Positions 15,619 to 20,972 of a stretch of 20,972 nt of DNA are shown piece after piece (positions within the stretch are counted from its first letter, which is position 1; each line of letters opens with the position of its first letter). A program made the translations under genes and the position numbers. Origin of the DNA: an uncultured Cellvibrio sp. (GTDB lineage Bacteria > Pseudomonadota > Gammaproteobacteria > Pseudomonadales > Cellvibrionaceae); contig CAMLKG010000048.1 in the NCBI GenBank assembly GCA_946480695.1, forward strand, positions 1 to 20,972. The letters run 5' to 3'. The notes under the pieces were generated by a model. The model saw nothing but the letters and a program-made list of their open reading frames with translations, was not told where the DNA came from and made no database searches.

Positions 15619-16113
15619 ATGTCTGAAGAAAATAATCAACAAGCAGCGGAAGCTGCGGAAGGCCCTGTTTTTGCTATCCAACGCATCTATTTGAAAGATA
15701 TTTCCTTTGAAACCCCGATGGGCCCTGAAGCTTTCACCAAAGCGTTCAAACCCAATATCCAGCAAGACCTGAATATCCAGGCTAACCAAGTGGAAGAAGG
15801 CCTGTTTGAAGTGGTGCTGTTCCTGACCATCACCGCCAAGATGGAGAACCGCGCGGTGTTTTTGGTGGAAGTGAAGCAAGCGGGTTTGTTTGCGATTGCG
15901 AATATGGAAGGCCCGGCGGTTACCCAACTGATCAATACCGCGTGCCCGCAAATCCTGTTTCCCTATGCACGCGAAGCGGTCGATAGCATCCTGGGGCGCG
16001 GCAGCTTCCCACCCTTAATGCTTGCACCTATTAATTTTGATGCGATATTTGTACAAGCGATTGCTGCGGCGCAGCAGCAGGCCCAAACAGAGAAACCGGA
16101 AGTCGTTAACTAA
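15619..16113 (+). CDS. secB: Protein-export chaperone SecB
   Basis: SecB is a cytoplasmic tetrameric chaperone that keeps preproteins unfolded and hands them to SecA. At 164 residues it is slightly longer than the E. coli protein (155). Family stretches include FAIQRIYLKDISFETPMGPE near the N-terminus, the long strand region LFEVVLFLTITAKMENRAVFLVEVKQAGLF, CPQILFPYAREAV, and LPPLMLAPINF-like FPPLMLAPINFDAIF. The C-terminal QQQAQTEKPEVVN is the usual flexible tail. It is the third gene of yibN-grxC-secB, and a strong terminator follows. Confidence 0.96.
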   Translation: MSEENNQQAAEAAEGPVFAIQRIYLKDISFETPMGPEAFTKAFKPNIQQDLNIQANQVEEGLFEVVLFLTITAKMENRAVFLVEVKQAGLFAIANMEGPAVTQLINTACPQILFPYAREAVDSILGRGSFPPLMLAPINFDAIFVQAIAAAQQQAQTEKPEVVN

Positions 16114-16131
16114 CCCGTTTCCACCATCGCT

Positions 16132-16163
16132 AAAAAGGCAATCACAGGTGTGGTTGCCTTTTT
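16132..16163 (+). terminator. Terminator after secB
   Basis: AAAAAGGCAA (16132-16141) pairs with TTGCCTTTTT (16154-16163), and inner bases extend the stem to 15 pairs, one of them T-G, around the loop AGGT. The right arm runs into a T run. It begins 19 bases after the secB stop and separates it from ppx. Confidence 0.9.
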
Positions 16164-16301
16164 TATTTCCGGGTCGATTGATTCCGGTATACACGTTTTC
16201 AATAGCGCCCGGGCTTCACCGCCATGCAGGCTACTTTGCGGTTTTTAATCCCGGTAAAGTCTCGCATAATCACCGCCTGCTGACGTTTGTGAGGAACCAC
16301 T

Positions 16302-17804
16302 ATGTTTAACCTAAGGAAAAACCATCCCCAAGCCAGCCATATAGCTGCGATTGATTTGGGTTCCAACAGTTTCCATATGATCGTCGCCCGCTGGGATAAC
16401 GGCCAGCTCACCCTGCTCGACCGCTTGCGTGAACCGGTGCGCCTGGGGTTTGGCTTGCAGGAGGACGGCAGCCTGAGCGAGGAAGCGCGCGAGCGCGCCC
16501 TGGCGTGCATGGAACGGTTTGGCGAATGCCTGCGCGCCTATCCTTCGCGCAGTGTGCGCATTGTGGGGACCAAAACCCTGCGCAGTGTGAGTGATTCCCG
16601 CCAGTTTATGCGCGACGCTGAACAGCGCCTTGGCCATCCGGTGGAAATTATTTCCGGCGATGAGGAAGCGCGCCTGATCTATCTCGGTGTTGCCCATTGC
16701 ATAGCGCCGGGCAAAGGCCAGCGCATCGTCATGGATATCGGCGGCGCCAGTACTGAAGTGATCCTGGGTGAGGGCATGAAACCCTTGCTGAAGGAAAGCC
16801 TGAACATGGGCTGCGTGGCGTTGACCAAGAAATTCTTTATGGACGGCAAGGTCAACGAGCGGTTGGTTTCCAAGGCCTTGATCGCCTGTTTACAGGAGTT
16901 GGAACCGGTGCAGGACGAATTTATCGAGCGCGGCTGGAACCAGGTGCTGGGTGCTTCGGGCAGTATCAAGGCGGTGGCGAAAGTATGTGCAGCCCATGGC
17001 TGGAGCGACGGTACCATCACCTTTGGATCGCTTGAAAAAATCCTCGATTTGTATGTGCGGCACGGCAACACGGATTTAGCGTTGCCCGGTTTATCGGAGG
17101 ACCGCAAACCGGTATTCCTCGGTGGCGTGATAGTGCTCAGTGCGCTGTTTGACGCCCTGAAGCTCGATAACATGATGGCCGCTGACTGGGCGTTGCGCGA
17201 AGGCCTGCTGTTTGACCAAAAAGGTCGCCTGGAAAACCATGATATCCGCCAGGCGAGTGTGGATGCGTTGGCGGCGCGCTTCCATGTGAACATGGACAAA
17301 GCCAAGGCCGTGGAGAAAACCGCGCTGGGGTTGTTAAGGCAAGTGGAAAAAACCTGGGACCTAACGGCGGATGACGCCGGTAAGTTATTGGGGTGGGCCA
17401 CGCGTTTATACCTGGTGGGCTTGGACATTGCGCATGCGGACTATCACAAGCATTCAGCCTACATCGTCCAGCACGTAGACCTCGCCGGTTGTTCACGCGT
17501 CGAGCAAACCCAGCTAGCGGCGCTGGTCCTTGCCCATCGCAAACGTTTTCCTGCCAAAAGCTTTCCCATGGATAACAATGACCTGGTTCGCCTGGCAATC
17601 CTGTTGCGCATGGCGGCAATTTTTCATCGCGGCAAGATTAAAGACGGGCTGCCGAAGATCAAATTAAGGGCGGAAAACAAAAAGATAAAACTCACCCTGC
17701 CCGCGAAATGGATCGATACCCATCCGCTCACCCATGCGGACCTGGAAACCGAGCAACGGCATTTGGGGGATATTGGCCATCAACTGGAGATCACCAGCGA
17801 CTAG
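16302..17804 (+). CDS. ppx: Exopolyphosphatase (Ppx/GppA family)
   Basis: This 500-residue cytoplasmic enzyme releases phosphate from the ends of polyphosphate chains; close relatives also act on pppGpp. It has the actin-like ATPase-fold motifs: AAIDLGSNSFHMIVARW (15-31) with D18, the catalytic acidic pair in ISGDEEARLIY (E121 region), and DIGGASTEV (145-153). The C-terminal part has an HD-domain-like helical region (AHADYHKHSAYIVQHV near 385-400) typical of long Ppx forms. Its length fits Ppx (about 500) better than a short GppA. GAGG precedes the ATG. It has its own terminator on each side. Ppx is preferred over GppA from length and motifs, but sequence alone does not separate the two fully. 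Confidence 0.9.
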   Translation: MFNLRKNHPQASHIAAIDLGSNSFHMIVARWDNGQLTLLDRLREPVRLGFGLQEDGSLSEEARERALACMERFGECLRAYPSRSVRIVGTKTLRSVSDSRQFMRDAEQRLGHPVEIISGDEEARLIYLGVAHCIAPGKGQRIVMDIGGASTEVILGEGMKPLLKESLNMGCVALTKKFFMDGKVNERLVSKALIACLQELEPVQDEFIERGWNQVLGASGSIKAVAKVCAAHGWSDGTITFGSLEKILDLYVRHGNTDLALPGLSEDRKPVFLGGVIVLSALFDALKLDNMMAADWALREGLLFDQKGRLENHDIRQASVDALAARFHVNMDKAKAVEKTALGLLRQVEKTWDLTADDAGKLLGWATRLYLVGLDIAHADYHKHSAYIVQHVDLAGCSRVEQTQLAALVLAHRKRFPAKSFPMDNNDLVRLAILLRMAAIFHRGKIKDGLPKIKLRAENKKIKLTLPAKWIDTHPLTHADLETEQRHLGDIGHQLEITSD

Positions 17805-17831
17805 CGGGTGAACCAACGCCCCGCGCAAACG

Positions 17832-17864
17832 AAAAAGCCGATGGCGCACTGCCATCGGCTTTTT
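17832..17864. terminator. Bidirectional terminator between ppx and rgl11A
   Basis: A perfect 14-pair stem, AAAAAGCCGATGGC (17832-17845) with GCCATCGGCTTTTT (17851-17864), closes a five-base loop. The A run on one side and T run on the other let it serve both converging genes. Confidence 0.93.
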
Positions 17865-17883
17865 TGCAAACGGGAGTTGCGTA

Positions 17884-20502
17884 TCAGTTACACACCGATC
17901 CTGTCACGGCAGGGATTTCCGCCGCAGAATGGGTGCCCTGGAAACCAAATTCAACCGTTTGGCCGGGCTGGATACTGGCGTTCCAACTCATATTGCTGGC
18001 GGCGTAGGGATTGGTGCCGGTGACATTGGCGTTCCAGCTCCCGCTCAAACGGGTACTGCCCGCGTAGGTCCAGTTCACATTCCAGCCATTGATTGCACTG
18101 GTGCCCCTGTTGGTGATGCGGATGGCGCCGGTGAAACCGCCACCCCAGTTATTGGTGATCACATAACTGCAATTGCCACCGGTGGTCGGGGTGCTGGAGG
18201 CTGCGCTGCTGCTGGCCGGGGTGGAGCTGGCGGGGGCGGAACTCGCCGGCGCAGAACTGGCCGGTGTGCTGCTGCGCGATGAACTGCTGGCTGCAATCGA
18301 GCTACTGCCGCCCGTCGGGGTTGCGCTGAACGCATTGGAATTGGCCGTGCCGTCTGCCGTGGTGTATTTCACCCAAAACCAGTAAGGCGTGCCGTTGGTC
18401 AGGCCGGTTGCGGTGTAGCTGCGCGCGCTGGCGCTGAGTGAGGCGATGCGGGTGCGCCCTGCCGGGTCTGGATCTGTGTCCTGGTAGATTTCGATACCGT
18501 TAATAGAACCGTTAACCGTCCAGTTCAAGCTGACCTGTCCATCACCGGCAGCACCGGCGAGGCTCACACTGGTGGCCGGCGCGGATGAGCTGGAAGACGA
18601 ACTGCTGGACGACGGCCCTCCGTTGGGGTTGGTACCGACAAAGTAGAGGTCCGGTGCCGCCGGTGTCGCCATGCCTTCACCGAGGAAAAAGCCGGGGTGC
18701 GGTGGCTGGTTGTAACCCACGTTTTGCCAGGCGATAGCCTGGCGGTATTGGGAGTCGTGCATGAGCGTGCGCAATTTGTGGCTGGTTGTCGCCGTGGTGG
18801 AAAACACCAGCAGTTGGTTATTGTTCTCATGCCGCCAGATCACCTCCTCGCGCCAGTCCCCGAACAGGTCAGCGGAGAGGCCCGGGGTGGACTTGGTGCC
18901 GTTGTTGGAAGCAGCCCCGTAGTTGTAGGCGGTGAGCAATCGCGAGCTGGAATTATTGCTGTAATTCCATTTATCGATCATGGTGTTGTTCAACTGTTCG
19001 CGCAGCAGGTCGCCATCCCACCAACTGGCAAAGTTGATCGACGCGGGCTTGGTGGTAGTGATTTGGCTGCCGGTAGCGCTGTTGATTCCACCGACGCTGG
19101 CCCAGCTTTCGGCACCCGCCGTGCGCGGGTCTATATCCATGATGACACCGCGGCCTATATCGCCACCTCCCTGGAAGCTCCAGATAATCTGGCCGGTTTT
19201 GGCATCGTGCATTTCCACCCCATGGTTGCCGTAGCTGGAAGGGGATTCGTGCACCATGAACACTTCCAGGCCCGGGCGGCCGGGGAGGAAATCGGAGAGG
19301 TGCAAGGCATCGCCATGGCCCAGGCCGGTGGAATACATAAGGGTGCCATTGTCGTTGATGGTGGCGGCACCATAGACGATTTCATCCTTGCCATCCTGGT
19401 CCACGTCACCCACGGTCAGGCTATGGGCGCCCTGGCCGGCGGCGGCCCCGTTACCGCTGGTATTACTGTCAAACGTCCAGCGGCGGGTTAACTGGCCGTT
19501 GCGCCAATCCCAGGCTACCAATACCGCGCGGGTGTAATAGCCGCGTGTCATGACGAGGCTGGGGCGGGTGCCATCCAGGTAGGCCACACCGGCGAGGAAG
19601 CGGTCCACCCGGTTGCCGTAGCTGTCACCCCAACTGCTGACGGTGCCGCGCCCCGGTAAATAGTCGGTGGTGGCCATAGCCACCCCGGTTTGGCCATTGA
19701 AAATGGTGAGGTATTCCGCGCCTGAGAGGATGTAGCCGCCGGAATTGCGGTAATCCGTATTGGCGCTGCTCCCGCCCAGGACATTCCCGGCGGCATCGCG
19801 GGTACCCGGTGCGGTTTTCATCGCGACTTCGGCTTTGCCATCGCCATCCAGGTCATACACTATAAATTGGGTGTAATGCGCACCCGCGCGGATGTTCTTG
19901 CCCAGGTCGATACGCCATAACTGGGTACCGTTCATTTCATAGGCATCGATCAATACATTGCCGGTATAGCCGCTTTGGGAGTTGTCCTTGGCGTTGGACG
20001 GGTCCCACTTCACCACGATTTCGTATTGGCCATCGCCATCCAGATCACCCACGCTCAGGTCATTGGGCGAATAGGTATAAGCCTCGCCACCGGGGGTGGT
20101 TCCGCCGGCAGGGCGATTCAGGTTTACCACCCAGTAAGGATTGGTCCAGGTTGCCTTGGCGGTATTAGCGGCATATTCAACACCGTTGATAACCGGCCTG
20201 ACAGTATAGGCGGCGCTGGTAGTGCCGCTTGTATCCAGGTAATTGGTACTGTTGGTGATGGGGGTGGAGGTAATCTTTGTGCCGTTGCGGTAAACGTTGA
20301 AGCCGATAGCGGCCGGGTCATCACCCAGCATCCGCCAACTGATAAATATACCGTTGCTGGATGGCAGGGCTACTACACCGCGATCCAGGTATTCCGCCTG
20401 GCGCGCCGCAAAGGCCGGTGTGGTGATGGTTCCAAGCAGCCCGGCGCAGGCGCAGGCCAATAGGGTTTTACGCAGCCAGGGCCGCTGAATGTGTCGGGTC
20501 AT
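17884..20502 (-). CDS. rgl11A: Secreted rhamnogalacturonan lyase, family PL11, with FN3 and CBM2 modules
   Basis: This secreted enzyme cleaves the rhamnogalacturonan I backbone of pectin by beta-elimination. The 872-residue precursor has a signal peptide (1-32, cleavage near AFA/ARQ) and a PL11 catalytic domain (about 33-627). That domain carries several Asp-rich calcium loops, DLDGDG (153-158, 218-223) and DVDQDGK (366-372). A run of 10 serines (631-640) leads to a fibronectin type III domain (about 642-731). A Ser/Ala/Thr/Pro linker with PASSA repeats (about 732-775) then leads to a CBM2 cellulose-binding module (777-872). The CBM2 has a Cys pair (C778, C871) and surface tryptophans in NNWGGGF, NGWNVNW and SGSWNA. 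AGAGAG precedes the ATG. This matches my memory of Rgl11A from C. japonicus, a pectin lyase that binds cellulose. Confidence 0.93.
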   Translation of the reverse strand: MTRHIQRPWLRKTLLACACAGLLGTITTPAFAARQAEYLDRGVVALPSSNGIFISWRMLGDDPAAIGFNVYRNGTKITSTPITNSTNYLDTSGTTSAAYTVRPVINGVEYAANTAKATWTNPYWVVNLNRPAGGTTPGGEAYTYSPNDLSVGDLDGDGQYEIVVKWDPSNAKDNSQSGYTGNVLIDAYEMNGTQLWRIDLGKNIRAGAHYTQFIVYDLDGDGKAEVAMKTAPGTRDAAGNVLGGSSANTDYRNSGGYILSGAEYLTIFNGQTGVAMATTDYLPGRGTVSSWGDSYGNRVDRFLAGVAYLDGTRPSLVMTRGYYTRAVLVAWDWRNGQLTRRWTFDSNTSGNGAAAGQGAHSLTVGDVDQDGKDEIVYGAATINDNGTLMYSTGLGHGDALHLSDFLPGRPGLEVFMVHESPSSYGNHGVEMHDAKTGQIIWSFQGGGDIGRGVIMDIDPRTAGAESWASVGGINSATGSQITTTKPASINFASWWDGDLLREQLNNTMIDKWNYSNNSSSRLLTAYNYGAASNNGTKSTPGLSADLFGDWREEVIWRHENNNQLLVFSTTATTSHKLRTLMHDSQYRQAIAWQNVGYNQPPHPGFFLGEGMATPAAPDLYFVGTNPNGGPSSSSSSSSSSAPATSVSLAGAAGDGQVSLNWTVNGSINGIEIYQDTDPDPAGRTRIASLSASARSYTATGLTNGTPYWFWVKYTTADGTANSNAFSATPTGGSSSIAASSSSRSSTPASSAPASSAPASSTPASSSAASSTPTTGGNCSYVITNNWGGGFTGAIRITNRGTSAINGWNVNWTYAGSTRLSGSWNANVTGTNPYAASNMSWNASIQPGQTVEFGFQGTHSAAEIPAVTGSVCN
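18193..18270 (-). repeat. Imperfect tandem repeat coding the Ser/Pro/Ala linker of Rgl11A
   Basis: This stretch codes for repeated [10 protein letters not shown] units joining the FN3 and CBM2 modules. The copies vary in codon choice, so the repeat is conserved more in protein than in DNA. Such linkers hold catalytic and binding modules apart and may change length by slippage. Confidence 0.7.
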
Positions 20503-20594
20503 TTTGTTATCTCTCTGGAGTTTGCTGTAGGCGAATGCAGGACTGCAATCGCGTTATCTGCCGATACTGAGCCTTGAATCAGGTACAACGTCGA

Positions 20595-20622
20595 TTTATG
20601 GCTATTGTTGTCTAGTTGTTAA
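20595..20622 (-). promoter_or_regulatory. Candidate promoter of rgl11A
   Basis: On the minus strand TTAACA (20622-20617) and CATAAA (20600-20595) are 16 bases apart, matching 5 of 6 and 4 of 6 bases of the consensus. It would give a leader of about 86 bases. This is a visual match only. Confidence 0.35.
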
Positions 20623-20652
20623 CCTGCTGGAGAGATCCGGCGCGGGCCGGAA

Positions 20653-20943
20653 GCGGGTGCAGGCAGGATATAAAAATATGATTTATTCTGGAACTCCCGT
20701 AATCGGATTTGTATGAAAAATTGTGGGGGCTTTGGCAAAAATTGGGCCGGGCAACGACCCTGTGGTCAAAGCGCCTGGCGTGACGGAAGGCCGCATTGCT
20801 CGTGGAACAGTTCCCGGGTAACGCAATCATCCTGGCTCTGCCGATGTTAGGCGCTTTTCCGCCCGCTTGTGTGATGGGTTGTAATTTGACCATAGTAATT
20901 ATCTCGTTATTAATGACCGATGCATTTGGCAGGCGGGTGCAGG
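20653..20943. repeat. Pair of 11-base direct repeats upstream of rgl11A
   Basis: GCGGGTGCAGG occurs at 20653-20663 and again at 20933-20943, 280 bases apart. The flanks diverge after one or two bases. They may be chance, regulator sites, or the ends of a small duplication. Confidence 0.3.
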
Positions 20944-20972
20944 AAGCAGCGCCCGTCGACCCTTGCGCGCCC

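Larger units (their letters stand above)
20503..20972. other. Intergenic region upstream of rgl11A
   Basis: About 470 bases without a convincing gene. It contains the candidate rgl11A promoter, a small hairpin CCGGC/GCCGG (20637-20641, 20646-20650), and an 11-base direct repeat GCGGGTGCAGG at 20653-20663 and 20933-20943. One open frame on the minus strand (20893-20612, 93 codons) starts with no ribosome-binding site and has no recognisable features. Confidence 0.45.

Noticed and set aside
18583..18612. Run of serine codons considered as a repeat array or CRISPR
   Set aside because: It is a short in-frame poly-serine linker within rgl11A, with no repeat-spacer structure.
20612..20893. Possible 93-residue gene upstream of rgl11A on the minus strand
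   Set aside because: No ribosome-binding site, no hydrophobic or family pattern, and it overlaps the candidate rgl11A promoter.

Overview
The window looks like chromosome of a gammaproteobacterium in or very near the genus Cellvibrio (C. japonicus type). The strongest evidence is the large secreted protein at the right end: a family 11 rhamnogalacturonan lyase joined by poly-serine linkers to a fibronectin type III domain and a family 2 cellulose-binding module, the layout I recall for Rgl11A of C. japonicus. The remaining genes are mostly conserved core genes in orders familiar from Pseudomonas and Escherichia.

Layout. (1) 1-3126, minus strand: ubiC and ubiA (first two steps of ubiquinone synthesis), then phoB (phosphate response regulator) with a recognisable Pho box upstream. 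UbiA carries a roughly 205-residue Ala/Lys/Pro-rich N-terminal extension. (2) 3303-4945, plus strand: an HU-type DNA-binding protein and a sodium:glutamate/dicarboxylate symporter, closed by a bidirectional terminator. (3) 5011-6497, minus strand: an unrecognised 231-residue soluble protein and a small predicted outer-membrane beta-barrel. (4) 6671-9527, plus strand: histidine genes hisB-hisH-hisA-hisF, closed by a terminator. A 72-base palindromic element sits between hisH and hisA and supplies the hisH stop codon. (5) 9587-9811, minus strand: a 74-residue small protein with an operator-like promoter. (6) 10145-14507, minus strand: gpmI-envC-ctpA, a glycolytic enzyme followed by two cell-envelope genes. 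(7) 14860-16113, plus strand: yibN-grxC-secB (rhodanese-like membrane protein, glutaredoxin 3, export chaperone), followed by ppx (exopolyphosphatase). (8) 17884-20502, minus strand: rgl11A, then about 470 bases without a convincing gene.

How the genes work together. The his block encodes the middle of histidine synthesis: HisH and HisF form imidazole-glycerol-phosphate synthase, HisA makes its substrate and HisB uses its product. UbiC makes 4-hydroxybenzoate and UbiA prenylates it. EnvC and CtpA both act on cell-wall remodelling in the periplasm. PhoB and Ppx both belong to phosphate economy but lie 15 kb apart and are not co-transcribed.

I found no phage, transposase, CRISPR array, toxin-antitoxin pair or obvious new multi-gene system. 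The items most worth a second look are the UbiA extension, the palindrome inside the his operon, the triple half-site at the promoter of the 74-residue gene, the terminator lying in the envC leader, a possible 48-residue cysteine-containing small gene upstream of yibN, and the two unassigned proteins at 5011-6497.
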